A stretch of DNA of 27,620 nucleotides from a virus, in the IMG/VR virus record IMGVR_UViG_3300036393_000037, positions 1-27,620 of that record; one strand, 5' to 3'. A program made the translations under genes and the position numbers. This document shows, piece after piece, positions 1-6,446 of this stretch; position 1 is the stretch's first letter, and every line of letters begins with the position of its first letter. The notes below the pieces were generated by a model. The model was not told the origin of the DNA. It saw only the letters and a list, made by a program, of their open reading frames with translations, and searched no databases.

Positions 1-1278
1 ATGCTCGTCGAATTCCGTGTTAAGAACCATCGATCGGTGCGCGACGAGCAAGCGCTCACGATGTCCGTCGGGCATGGTGGGCGTCACGATCTAAGTGCTT
101 GGCAGGTCGAAGGGCATTCCGCGCCATTAGTGCCAGTTGCCGTTCTTTACGGGGCCAATGCCAGCGGGAAAAGCAACGTCCTGGCGGCACTCTCCTTCAT
201 GCGCGAAGCCGTCACCGACTCGCAACGGCTTTGGTCGTCCGATGAAGGCGTTCCGCGAGACCCCTTTGCATGGGGAGGAACTCGCCATGCACCGTCGTTG
301 TTCGAAGCGACCATTCTGGTTCGTGGGGTTCGATACCAATACGGATTCGTCGCGACTGACGAAAGCTTCGTTCAGGAATGGCTTTATGCTTGGCCGAACG
401 GCAAGAAGCAAGTTTGGTACGAACGCGACGGAGCCAAGTTCGACTTCAAAAGCAACCTGCGCGGAGAGAACAAGCTGATCGAGGATGTTACTCGACCTAA
501 CGCCCTCTTCTTGTCCGCGTCTGCTCAACACAAACACGAGCAGCTTCAACCGATCTCCGCATGGTTCCGGGCCATTCAGTCGTATAGGGTCCCCGGCCGA
601 GGCTCCTTTCGATACCCTCCGCACGTCTCAGACTATAGCGTGGCTCGACTCCTTCAAGATTCTGCGATCGAGGATCAGCCCATGCTTTTTCCAGTGGACA
701 ACCGAACGGAGCTGACGCTGGGGCGGTTTCGTGCGTTGCTTCGAAACGCGGATATTGGCATTGTCGATGTTCGGCTTAGCAAACCTGAGTCTGACGACCC
801 GCGTAGCCGGAGCCGGCCTCCGCGGTTCCAACTGAAGCATACTGGCGATTACGAAGACGCTTGGTTGCCGCTTGAGGAAGAGTCCCGCGGAACTCGCACT
901 CTCTTCCACATCGCTATGCCGATTCTCCAAGTCATTCAACGCGGCGGGATTCTGATCGTCGATGAGCTGGAGGCAAGTCTCCACCCGTCACTGGCCGACG
1001 CGATCGTGCGGCAATTCAATGATCCAAAGTCGAATCCGCGACATGCCCAGCTCATTTGCACGACGCACGACACAAACCTCTTGGGGACGACTGTCGGAGA
1101 AGCCGCCCTTTACCGCGACCAGGTTTGGCTGACCGAAAAGGATGCTGACGGTGCGACGGAGCTATACCCGTTGACAGATTTTCAGCCGAGAAAGTCTGAA
1201 AACCTGGAACGCGGTTATTTGCAAGGACGTTATGGTGCGATCCCATTCCTCGGAAGCTTTCAGATCGGAGATGAATGA
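1..1278 (+). CDS. AAA15-family ATPase, AbiLi-like half of an abortive-infection pair
   Basis: This 425-residue protein is an SMC/OLD-like ATPase of the AAA15 type. Visible motifs are an N-terminal 'LVEFRVKNHRSVRDE' strand, a Walker A loop GANASGKS at residues 51-58, a Walker B/D-loop segment LIVDELEASLHP with D321 and E322, and a switch histidine H356 in CTTHDTNLL. The family couples ATP binding to control of a partner effector. Six bases separate it from an RloB-like gene, the pairing seen in AbiL (AbiLi plus AbiLii), which is related in design to PARIS and OLD systems. I infer a phage-defence role from the pairing. The window opens exactly on its ATG, so its promoter is not visible. It lies on the strand opposite the phage late genes. 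Confidence 0.85.
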   Translation: MLVEFRVKNHRSVRDEQALTMSVGHGGRHDLSAWQVEGHSAPLVPVAVLYGANASGKSNVLAALSFMREAVTDSQRLWSSDEGVPRDPFAWGGTRHAPSLFEATILVRGVRYQYGFVATDESFVQEWLYAWPNGKKQVWYERDGAKFDFKSNLRGENKLIEDVTRPNALFLSASAQHKHEQLQPISAWFRAIQSYRVPGRGSFRYPPHVSDYSVARLLQDSAIEDQPMLFPVDNRTELTLGRFRALLRNADIGIVDVRLSKPESDDPRSRSRPPRFQLKHTGDYEDAWLPLEEESRGTRTLFHIAMPILQVIQRGGILIVDELEASLHPSLADAIVRQFNDPKSNPRHAQLICTTHDTNLLGTTVGEAALYRDQVWLTEKDADGATELYPLTDFQPRKSENLERGYLQGRYGAIPFLGSFQIGDE

Positions 1279-1284
1279 TCGCCA

Positions 1285-1914
1285 ATGGCCTTCTCCGGAA
1301 ACCGCAAACGAAAGAAAGCTCGAAGAGCGCCGCATCGACGACCAAAGCCAACGATCTTGTTAGTGTGCGAAGGATCAAAGACCGAACCAGAATATTTCCG
1401 CGGCCTCGCCAGTCACTGCAAGAATCCGCTAGTAAGAATCAAAATTTGCCCTGAGCACGGCGTTCCACTCACTCTCGTTGAAATCGCGAAACAGTATAAG
1501 AAGGACGCGGAACGCGAGGCCAAGCGTAAGAGAGACGTCAACTTAAGGATCAATGCGGTTTGGTGCGTTTTCGATGTCGATGATCATCCTCATCTCGAGG
1601 AGGCCCTAACGACCGCGCGAGATAACGGGATTCGAATTGCGCTTTCGAATCCGTCTTTCGAGCTTTGGCTCTTGCTCCACTTTCGCGACGACCCCGGCAT
1701 GAAGCCACGCGACCAAATTCAGGCCTTACTTCGGTCGCATGTGTCCGAATACGATAAGTCGGTCGAGTATGGCACCTACAGTGCCGGCCATGCCGAGGCC
1801 GTGAAGCGCGCAACAAGAATGCATGAACGCGCTCAGCTGGACGGAGAAGACGGACGTAACCCTTGCACGACGGTATACCTGCTGACTAGGTGCATCTCGG
1901 CAGAATCCGCCTGA
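1285..1914 (+). CDS. rloB: RloB-like TOPRIM-fold protein, AbiLii-like effector
   Basis: The 209-residue product matches the RloB family in length and motifs. After a basic N-terminus (residues 7-21) comes ILLVCEGSKTEPEYF with E29, then VFDVDDH with D97, D99 and D100, then NPSFELWLL around E126 and W128. The glutamate followed by a DxD motif is the metal-binding arrangement of TOPRIM nucleases, so a nuclease activity is likely but unproven here. It starts six bases after the ATPase stop; a GGAG about 13 bases upstream is a weak ribosome binding site, so translational coupling is plausible. By analogy with AbiL, the ATPase would sense infection and release or activate this effector. No truncation or missing acidic residue is seen. 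Confidence 0.85.
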   Translation: MAFSGNRKRKKARRAPHRRPKPTILLVCEGSKTEPEYFRGLASHCKNPLVRIKICPEHGVPLTLVEIAKQYKKDAEREAKRKRDVNLRINAVWCVFDVDDHPHLEEALTTARDNGIRIALSNPSFELWLLLHFRDDPGMKPRDQIQALLRSHVSEYDKSVEYGTYSAGHAEAVKRATRMHERAQLDGEDGRNPCTTVYLLTRCISAESA

Positions 1915-1968
1915 CCGTCCCTACGCCAATTGCTTGCCTTTACCTGGCGAAAGTGCCATACCCGGTCC

Positions 1969-2217
1969 ATGTCCTGGACCGAACGCACCTCTCCTATCCA
2001 ACCCGGTGAACGTGTGGCTTATAGCCGCACCTTCCTGCAGAGCATTGGTGCCCTGACCGGCGATATGCCGTTTTCCCGCGGCGTCGTCGAGAAGATCGAG
2101 GAGTTCGGCACGCTACGCCTGGCGACCGTGAAGTGGGACGGCGAGGAGACGCCGATGAGAGTGGCCGCCGCCAATCTCGTTCCCGACCGAGGCAAGGGCA
2201 TCATCGACCGCTATTAG
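1969..2217 (+). CDS. small conserved-looking hypothetical protein
   Basis: I do not recognise this protein. The ATG at 1969 gives 82 residues beginning MSWTERTSPIQPGERVAYSR; an upstream in-frame TTG at 1930 would add 13 residues that look like non-coding translation. The body contains 'PGERVAYSR' and 'GVVEKIEEFGTLRLATVKWD', which reads like a compact all-beta SH3/KOW-like barrel, but that is only an impression. It follows the RloB gene by 54 bases on the same strand and might share its transcript. It could instead be an independent small phage or host gene. Confidence 0.55.
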   Translation: MSWTERTSPIQPGERVAYSRTFLQSIGALTGDMPFSRGVVEKIEEFGTLRLATVKWDGEETPMRVAAANLVPDRGKGIIDRY

Positions 2218-2221
2218 CGGG

Positions 2222-2249
2222 TTGCCAGGGCTTTCCCGTGACCTATCCT
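2222..2249 (+). promoter_or_regulatory. sigma70-like promoter for the small HTH-like gene
   Basis: TTGCCA at 2222-2227 (five of six bases of the -35 consensus) and TATCCT at 2244-2249 (four of six of the -10 consensus) are separated by 16 bases. They lie between the stop of the preceding gene and the ATG at 2287, giving a leader of about 30 bases with a GGCGGGAGAG ribosome binding site. This suggests independent expression of the downstream gene. The call rests on consensus match only. Confidence 0.4.
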
Positions 2250-2286
2250 TCTCCGGTAGGGGCTTCATTCAGGCGGGAGAGTCGGC

Positions 2287-2598
2287 ATGGCCAAGCGCAA
2301 GATCAACAAGTCCAAGAAGATCCGTGAAGCGTTCGCTGAGTTGGGCGACGTTGGTCCGAAGGCTGTGGTGGAGCACCTTGCCGCGAAGAAGATCAAGGTC
2401 AGCTACCCTCTCGTCGCGGCCGCCAAGCAGCGATTGAAGGGCGGCGCCACGAAGCCGAAGGGCAAGCCGGGGCGGAAGCCCAAGGCCAATGGGCATATCT
2501 CGCTCGCCGCACTGCTGACTGCCAAATCGCTGGTCAATGAGGCTGGATCGGTCGAAGCAGCTAAGAAGACGCTGGCCGCTCTGTCGCAGTTGCAGTAG
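2287..2598 (+). CDS. small basic helix-turn-helix-like protein, planctomycete style
   Basis: This 103-residue protein starts MAKRKINKSKKIREAFAELG and continues with 'GPKAVVEHLAAKKIKVSYPLVAAAKQRLKG', a helical arrangement resembling a short winged-helix or HTH domain (residues 8-52). A lysine/proline/glycine linker like an AT-hook follows (53-67, KPKGKPGRKPKANG), then a C-terminal helical stretch rich in alanine. From memory, small proteins of this pattern are frequent in Planctomycetota genomes, including outside phages. I infer nucleic-acid binding from the basic linker and HTH-like segment, with no known target. It has its own likely promoter and a good ribosome binding site, and it is the last plus-strand gene before the convergent phage lysis cassette. 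Confidence 0.7.
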   Translation: MAKRKINKSKKIREAFAELGDVGPKAVVEHLAAKKIKVSYPLVAAAKQRLKGGATKPKGKPGRKPKANGHISLAALLTAKSLVNEAGSVEAAKKTLAALSQLQ

Positions 2599-2608
2599 GC
2601 CCAGACGC

Positions 2609-2635
2609 AAAAAAAGCCCCGGCCGGAGCCGGGGC
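2609..2635 (-). terminator. rho-independent terminator ending the phage late operon
   Basis: An 8-bp perfect stem (GCCCCGGC at 2616-2623 pairing with GCCGGGGC at 2628-2635) encloses a 4-base loop. On the minus strand it is followed by seven T residues (the A run at 2609-2615). It therefore stops transcription arriving from the lysis genes. On the plus strand there is no T tract after the stem, so it should work poorly for the convergent small genes. Confidence 0.85.
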
Positions 2636-2695
2636 AGTCAATCTCACAAAAGGGAGGATGCGGGGATAACCGCGACCCTTCCCGACAGTGCCACG

Positions 2696-2818
2696 TTACG
2701 CGGGCATGGTCAAGGCGTTTCTCGCCAAGCTTGGCGTCGGTTGTATCGGAGCATAAGGCAGCCGCATATCGCAGCTCGCCAACGTCAGAAACGCGGCGAG
2801 AATCAGCAGCTTACTCAA
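2696..2818 (-). CDS. tiny predicted lipoprotein at the end of the lysis cassette
   Basis: This is a 40-residue ORF beginning with TTG at 2818, overlapping the TAA of the preceding o-spanin gene. The translation begins MSKLLILAAFLTLASCD: a lysine, a hydrophobic run and a strong lipobox LASC with the lipidated cysteine at residue 16. The mature part would be only 25 residues, with four prolines (for example PYAPIQPTP), reminiscent of the short proline-containing outer-membrane spanins of the Rz1 type. An AGGG lies upstream at a workable distance. It is either a second o-spanin, the true partner of the i-spanin, or an entry-exclusion-like lipoprotein. The non-ATG start lowers certainty, but the lipobox in frame and the overlapping stop/start support it. 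Confidence 0.6.
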   Translation of the reverse strand: MSKLLILAAFLTLASCDMRLPYAPIQPTPSLARNALTMPA

Positions 2819-3020
2819 GCAAACCCTGCTGCCGGTCGACCTTGTCGAGGAAGTCGACAAAGCATGCCGGCGGGGTCAGCGTGGCGAGGTAGACGTCCAC
2901 GCACGCGCTCGTGTAGATCGGCGGGACGGCCTTACTCTGGCTTGCGTCGCCGCAGGCTTGCACGAACAGCATCCCAGCTACGGCCAGGAGCGGCCATCGT
3001 CTTAGCTGCGTTCTCGGCAT
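2811..3020 (-). CDS. outer-membrane spanin (Rz1-like lipoprotein), nested after the i-spanin
   Basis: The 69-residue protein starts MPRTQLRRWPLLAVAGMLFVQACGD: a basic N-terminus, a hydrophobic core and a cysteine at residue 23 in a lipobox-like VQAC. Q at -2 is unusual. Its ATG has a strong AAGGAAGG ribosome binding site. It overlaps the preceding i-spanin gene by 90 bases in another frame, the hallmark arrangement of embedded or overlapping Rz/Rz1 pairs. The mature part contains two further cysteines, unlike the very short proline-rich classic Rz1. O-spanins bridge the outer membrane to the inner-membrane spanin and cause outer-membrane fusion in the last step of lysis. The role here is inferred from position, overlap and lipidation signal. 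Confidence 0.65.
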   Translation of the reverse strand: MPRTQLRRWPLLAVAGMLFVQACGDASQSKAVPPIYTSACVDVYLATLTPPACFVDFLDKVDRQQGLLE

Positions 3021-3156
3021 CTGCTGCCTTCCTTTCTGCTTGCTCTTTCTCGACCTCCAGCCTGCCGGTTTGCTTGGCCTGCTTGGTCACGTAGATATAG
3101 CCTCCGCCGATGCTCGCGATCGCCGAGAACGCAACGAAGGCTAAGAGCCAGTTCAC
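2932..3156 (-). CDS. inner-membrane spanin (Rz-like)
   Basis: This 74-residue protein has an N-terminal membrane anchor (about residues 3-23, WLLAFVAFSAIASIGGGYIYV) followed by a charged, alanine-rich helical stretch (about 27-53, with EVEKEQAERKAADAENAAK) that should form a coiled coil. That is the organisation of i-spanins, with an anchor in the inner membrane and a periplasmic coiled coil. It begins with GTG in a GTGA overlap with the holin stop codon and overlaps the downstream lipoprotein gene out of frame. It is short compared with lambda Rz (about 150 residues), though compact i-spanins exist. A small holin accessory protein is the alternative reading. Confidence 0.65.
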   Translation of the reverse strand: MNWLLAFVAFSAIASIGGGYIYVTKQAKQTGRLEVEKEQAERKAADAENAAKTMAAPGRSWDAVRASLRRRKPE

Positions 3157-3374
3157 TTGCCGATCTTCTTCGTTGCCTTGATCCGGCCATACCAGGCGAG
3201 CAGGTCGCCGACGAATGAAGCGACGCCACCGACGACCGCGACCACGATATCCGTGAGCTGCGCGGTGTCTGTCTCAGTGATCTCATAGCCGAAGATAGCT
3301 GCTACAGCCTTGCCAGCTATCGAAAGAATGACGCCCCAGATCGTTCGGGACGCGTACCATGCTTTGTTGTCCAT
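3153..3374 (-). CDS. phage holin with two transmembrane helices
   Basis: This 73-residue protein has two predicted membrane helices (about residues 12-32, IWGVILSIAGKAVAAIFG, and 41-63, LTDIVVAVVGGVASFVGDLLAWYG) and a short basic C-terminus (RIKATKKIGK). Size, topology and position directly after the endolysin fit a class II holin that permeabilises the inner membrane. An AAGGAGGG ribosome binding site precedes the ATG at good spacing. The endolysin has no signal peptide, so a pore-forming holin is functionally required. The next gene (i-spanin) starts within its stop codon. Confidence 0.75.
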   Translation of the reverse strand: MDNKAWYASRTIWGVILSIAGKAVAAIFGYEITETDTAQLTDIVVAVVGGVASFVGDLLAWYGRIKATKKIGK

Positions 3375-3388
3375 ATTCCCTCCTTGGC

Positions 3389-3835
3389 TCAGGTTACGAT
3401 GATTGGTTTGAGGAAGAGCTTCCGCTCCGCCTCGCGCCGACGTGAAAGACCGCGAAGCGTCTTGCCTCCGGCCTTGTTCCAGCGACCGAATTGCTCGCTC
3501 GCTTCTATGACCAGGCCCTGATTGAAAAGGCGGAGCAGTGTGCTTCGCTTCAGGTTGCCGAGGCCGATATTGAAGCCCAGGCTGACCAGGGCCGAAAATT
3601 GGTTGGCGTTCATCTTCCGGTTCGTGACCAAGGCAAGCACGCCCCGTTCAAATTCTGCGGCGTCTTGCTTAAGCCACTGCTCTGCGGTGGCCTTCGTGAT
3701 CTCCGGGCTACTTTTTGTAATGCCGCTGGTGCGGCCGTATCCCTGAGTCCATACACCCGCCGGGCAAAGGTATCGCTTGAGGGAGAGCCCCTCGAATTCC
3801 TTGATGATGCTGAGCCCCTCAGCGTTTATCTTCAT
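3389..3835 (-). CDS. endolysin, GH24 lysozyme (muramidase)
   Basis: The 148-residue protein belongs to the T4/P22-type lysozyme family, which cleaves the beta-1,4 bond between N-acetylmuramic acid and N-acetylglucosamine. The motif IIKEFEGL carries the catalytic glutamate E15. YLCPAGVWTQGYG follows, with C24 at the position of the T4 aspartate and T30 at the threonine, giving an E-C-T set instead of E-D-T. That substitution is well represented in phage lysozymes. Further family features are NANQFSALVSLGFNIG (about 77-92) and RWNKAGGKTLRGLSRRREAER (about 118-138). There is no signal or SAR anchor. The gene starts in an ATGA overlap with the preceding gene behind AGGAGGG, and the holin follows 14 bases later. 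Confidence 0.92.
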   Translation of the reverse strand: MKINAEGLSIIKEFEGLSLKRYLCPAGVWTQGYGRTSGITKSSPEITKATAEQWLKQDAAEFERGVLALVTNRKMNANQFSALVSLGFNIGLGNLKRSTLLRLFNQGLVIEASEQFGRWNKAGGKTLRGLSRRREAERKLFLKPIIVT

Positions 3836-4071
3836 GCGCCCTCCTGCGCGAGCGCCATCGCAATTCGCGCAAGGGCGAACTCCAAATGATTCTCTCCGTC
3901 CGAAGCCTGGTGCCCGTCGCGGATCAGCTTGTGGGTCATGATGTGGCGGACGGCTTTGTCGAGGTGCTTGTCCTGAGGCTCGTCGCGCCAGGCCTCGCCA
4001 TTGTGAGTCTTGGTTCCTTCACGCAATACGCGCCCCACCACCTCGCCAGCTAAATCGTGCGGTTCGTTCAT
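3832..4071 (-). CDS. small DUF5664-like helical protein
   Basis: The preferred start is the ATG at 4071 (MNEPHDLAG, 79 residues), with AGAGGG immediately upstream; a longer in-frame start at 4098 would run into the preceding gene. The C-terminal half, HLDKAVRHIMTHKL...DGENHLEFALARIAMAL, resembles the C-terminal part of DUF5664, the domain also found at the N-terminus of phage dATP/dGTP pyrophosphohydrolases: a helix with H and R, then a DGE-HL segment and a hydrophobic helix. I cannot see an active site beyond these residues, so a nucleotide-pool role is only a possibility. It lies between a metallophosphoesterase and the endolysin with tight overlaps, so it is expressed late. Confidence 0.6.
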   Translation of the reverse strand: MNEPHDLAGEVVGRVLREGTKTHNGEAWRDEPQDKHLDKAVRHIMTHKLIRDGHQASDGENHLEFALARIAMALAQEGA

Positions 4072-4079
4072 GTGCCCTC

Positions 4080-4958
4080 TCAGATTCTGCCGATCCATCG
4101 GCCGTGTTTGTCTAGTCGCATGGGGATGAAGTAAGCGGCTTGGCCATCCATCACGATGCCGACGCCGAGGTTGACGGCCGTGGCCATGTTCCTAGCGTAC
4201 TTGAATGCGTATGCCGTGTGATCAATCAGGCACCCGGCGTTCATTCCGAAGAGCTGACCGTCGTACTGCACGCCCGCGTGCGCGTGTATGTGCCCGATGA
4301 CGACGCTCTGCTTGAAGGCCTTCACGTAGTTCTGATGGGCATAGGCCCCAGACTTGCCGCTGTCACCGTGGATGTAGAGCACTCCGTCGACCTCGTGCCG
4401 GTTCTTCCAGATCCAGCCGTCCGGCGCGTTCAGCAGCTTGGAGTAGGTGGGCAGGAATGCGGCCGGCAGACCAGCCTCAAATGCTTTCTTCCATGGACGG
4501 ACCGTATGGTTGCTCTCGCAGACCAACACCTCCGGAAATTCCCTGTAGAACGGAATGAGCGTCTCGACTGCCAGCTCCAGCTCCTTGCCCGGACTAAGTC
4601 CGTCAGGATCGGGAAGGTGGCGGCTCAGTGCGTGAGCGTCGATCTCGTCGCCGAGGCAAACGATTGACTGCGGGCGGAATCGATCTCGTACTGCAACGCA
4701 GAACGTTAAGGCGTCCGGATGGCAGAACGGGTGATGCATGTCCGGTATGGCCATGACCACCGAGCCGATCGCCTTCGCGACATGTGGCTTCGGTGCTTCT
4801 TTCAACCCCAGGAGCCTTGCTTTATGCCTGACCCAATACTGAACGGTCTCTCGCGGTATGCCATGCATCCGAGACGCGACCGTAGGGTTCGCTTCTTCGG
4901 CGTCGGCTATCACCGCGCGTATTGTCTCTTGGTCGTAGAAAAATCTGCCCAACAGCAC
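4080..4958 (-). CDS. calcineurin-like metallophosphoesterase with N-terminal HTH-like region
   Basis: The 292-residue protein has the full motif series of the calcineurin-like phosphoesterase superfamily: AIPDMHHPF (D73, H75), CLGDEID (G103, D104), ESNH (N150, H151), IHGD (H197, D199) and GHIHAHAG (H223, H225). These residues bind two metal ions and hydrolyse phosphoesters. Residues 8-50 form a helical segment (ETIRAVIADAEEAN...MHGIPRETVQYWVRHK) that looks like an HTH of the terminase-small-subunit or resolvase type. The substrate cannot be inferred. The GTG at 4958 sits against the GGGAGG ribosome binding site; a TTG at 4952 has better spacing and may be the true start. Phages often carry such enzymes, but usually outside the lysis region. 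Confidence 0.85.
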   Translation of the reverse strand: MLLGRFFYDQETIRAVIADAEEANPTVASRMHGIPRETVQYWVRHKARLLGLKEAPKPHVAKAIGSVVMAIPDMHHPFCHPDALTFCVAVRDRFRPQSIVCLGDEIDAHALSRHLPDPDGLSPGKELELAVETLIPFYREFPEVLVCESNHTVRPWKKAFEAGLPAAFLPTYSKLLNAPDGWIWKNRHEVDGVLYIHGDSGKSGAYAHQNYVKAFKQSVVIGHIHAHAGVQYDGQLFGMNAGCLIDHTAYAFKYARNMATAVNLGVGIVMDGQAAYFIPMRLDKHGRWIGRI

Positions 4959-5011
4959 CTCCCTGCCGGAGTGAAGGCGGTTGGCCCGCTCTTAGGTGGA
5001 TTGATTACCCG

Positions 5012-5239
5012 TTACGGACTGGGGACGGTGAAGACCGCCGATAGCCCTTTAGTGACCGCGGCGCCAGCAAGGCCCGCAATGAAGATGGCGAAGGCAAACG
5101 CCCCGCGCCCCTTGTTCAGCAACTCGGTAATCTCGTCGAGCTTTTCGGACATATCGCTCACGTCATCGCGTAAGCCGCGCACCTGCTCTTCGAGCCGAGC
5201 GATCTTTACCTCGTTCGATTCCATGCTGCCGCCAATCAT
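5012..5239 (-). CDS. coiled-coil membrane protein, XhlA/holin-accessory-like
   Basis: The 75-residue protein from the ATG at 5239 has a heptad-patterned coiled coil (about residues 10-40, VKIARLEEQVRGLRDDVSDM and onward) followed by a single hydrophobic helix (about 47-67, AFAFAIFIAGLAGAAV) and a short tail. This coiled coil then membrane helix layout is typical of XhlA-like and other small lysis-accessory proteins. A second ATG five codons later is also usable. GGGGG lies upstream of the chosen start, which follows the fibre gene stop by one base. It may assist the holin or act in superinfection exclusion; sequence alone does not decide. Confidence 0.6.
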   Translation of the reverse strand: MIGGSMESNEVKIARLEEQVRGLRDDVSDMSEKLDEITELLNKGRGAFAFAIFIAGLAGAAVTKGLSAVFTVPSP

Positions 5240-5240
5240 A

Positions 5241-6098
5241 CTACCCCCAGAACGTAGCGCTGTAGTTGATCGTGCCCGTAGGGCTGCCAACCTTCGTTGT
5301 CGAGAGGTCGACGCCGTCGGAGGTGAACGCCGAGTGCTGGAAATAATGCTGCGTCGTGCCGCCTACATCTTGGACGAGCATGACTTCGGTGTCCGTGCTG
5401 CCGATCAGGCCAGTCGCCACATTTCGATAGGTGACGTGCTGCGATGCGCCATCCGATTTGCCGCGCGACCACCTGCCGCTTTCGCTCTGGACCGCCATTT
5501 CGATCTCATAGTACGTCGGCCTGAAGCCCGCACCCGTGATCGATAGCGTTCCCGATGCTGTGGCCACGTTGAATGTGCCATTCACGACTTTGACCGCAGA
5601 CTTCGCCTGGAGGCCTATCGCTCGGAATGCCGAGCCGTCGCAAACGATCTTGCATGATTCGCCCGGGAACAGAAGCAGCGTCGTGGCGCCGTTGATCGTT
5701 TCGCTCCCGTTCGGATCGAGCGTGATGATGCCGCTCCCGATGTTCGCGTAGTCGATGGACCATTGGGCACCGAGCGTTGCGGCGGCAGTGAACGTCTGCG
5801 TGAACGTGCTCGTGGCGATGACCGTCTTGCCCAGATCAGAGCCCGCCAGAGTCGTATCCGACGACCTCGCAAGAACCATTGCGTCGTCGAGCGACAGAAA
5901 CGGCACCCAACCGCTGTTGGCGGTATTGCGGCGTTTCAAGAGGCTGGCCGTCAGATCGGCCCAAAGCATGTGAGCGGCCATCGAACTCGGTGCGGAAGCT
6001 CCGCTATTCGACGATCGGATCGCCGCAAGGGCGTTATTGAGGTCTGCCCTGAAGTTGGCCCCGGTTGCATTTTCGAGGTTATAGTCGTGCTGTGACAT
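5241..6098 (-). CDS. tail fibre protein
   Basis: The 285-residue product opens MSQHDYNLENATGANFRADLN followed by NALAAIRSSNSGASAPSS and a TASLLKRRNTANSGWV segment. This N-terminal module recurs in tail fibres and other virion adhesins of many siphophages, where it probably joins the fibre to the tail. The middle (residues 75-165) is small beta-strand sequence, and the C-terminal part (about 170-285), 'NGTFNVATASGTLSITGAGFRP...', looks like a beta-sandwich tip ending in NYSATFWG. The position downstream of the J-like gene and upstream of lysis genes is usual for fibres. GGGGAGA precedes the ATG. It likely contacts the host surface, but the receptor is unknown. Confidence 0.8.
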   Translation of the reverse strand: MSQHDYNLENATGANFRADLNNALAAIRSSNSGASAPSSMAAHMLWADLTASLLKRRNTANSGWVPFLSLDDAMVLARSSDTTLAGSDLGKTVIATSTFTQTFTAAATLGAQWSIDYANIGSGIITLDPNGSETINGATTLLLFPGESCKIVCDGSAFRAIGLQAKSAVKVVNGTFNVATASGTLSITGAGFRPTYYEIEMAVQSESGRWSRGKSDGASQHVTYRNVATGLIGSTDTEVMLVQDVGGTTQHYFQHSAFTSDGVDLSTTKVGSPTGTINYSATFWG

Positions 6099-6101
6099 CT
6101 G

Positions 6102-6425
6102 CTATCTCCCCAAGCCCTTCATATCGAAGGACTGGCTATACTCAGCCATCCACGCCGCCGCGCCGACAGGAAGCGGTATGCCGTGCTCTTCCATTGCCTG
6201 GTAGCCCTCGTAGAGCTTTCGTTCAGCGGCAGCCGAAATCTTCTTCTTCGGTAACGGCACGAAAGTGTTCTCCACCCACCGATATTGCCCTGTCGGAAGA
6301 TCGCATTCCTTGATCTCGGTCAAATGCCGGTCAGTCAGGTCGCTCTCTGCGATCTCGACCATGCCTTGATAGACGTTGTGCTCGTCGAGCAAAGCGCACT
6401 TTACGAGGATCTTTTTCTTGTTCAC
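6102..6425 (-). CDS. small phage protein next to tail fibre, possible fibre-assembly factor
   Basis: The 107-residue protein starts with GTG at 6425 behind a very good AAGGAGGT. It has a basic lysine-rich start (MNKKKILVKCALLD), a mixed beta region, a tract PLPKKK around residue 57, and a C-terminal helical part with EEHGIPLPVGAAAWMAEYSQ. I do not recognise a family. Its location between the J-like tail tip and the tail fibre is the usual place of tail-fibre assembly chaperones or fibre-linker proteins, so that role is an inference from position only. Confidence 0.6.
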   Translation of the reverse strand: MNKKKILVKCALLDEHNVYQGMVEIAESDLTDRHLTEIKECDLPTGQYRWVENTFVPLPKKKISAAAERKLYEGYQAMEEHGIPLPVGAAAWMAEYSQSFDMKGLGR

Positions 6426-6446
6426 GCGACCTCCTTGGTCCGTTGA

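Noticed and set aside
2537-3094. 185-codon plus-strand open frame over the lysis cassette
   Set aside because: Overlaps the terminator and the spanin genes and is composed mostly of arginine- and serine-rich shadow sequence.
4719-5546. 275-codon plus-strand open frame across the phosphoesterase and fibre region
   Set aside because: It crosses three real minus-strand genes and their junctions and encodes no recognisable protein.
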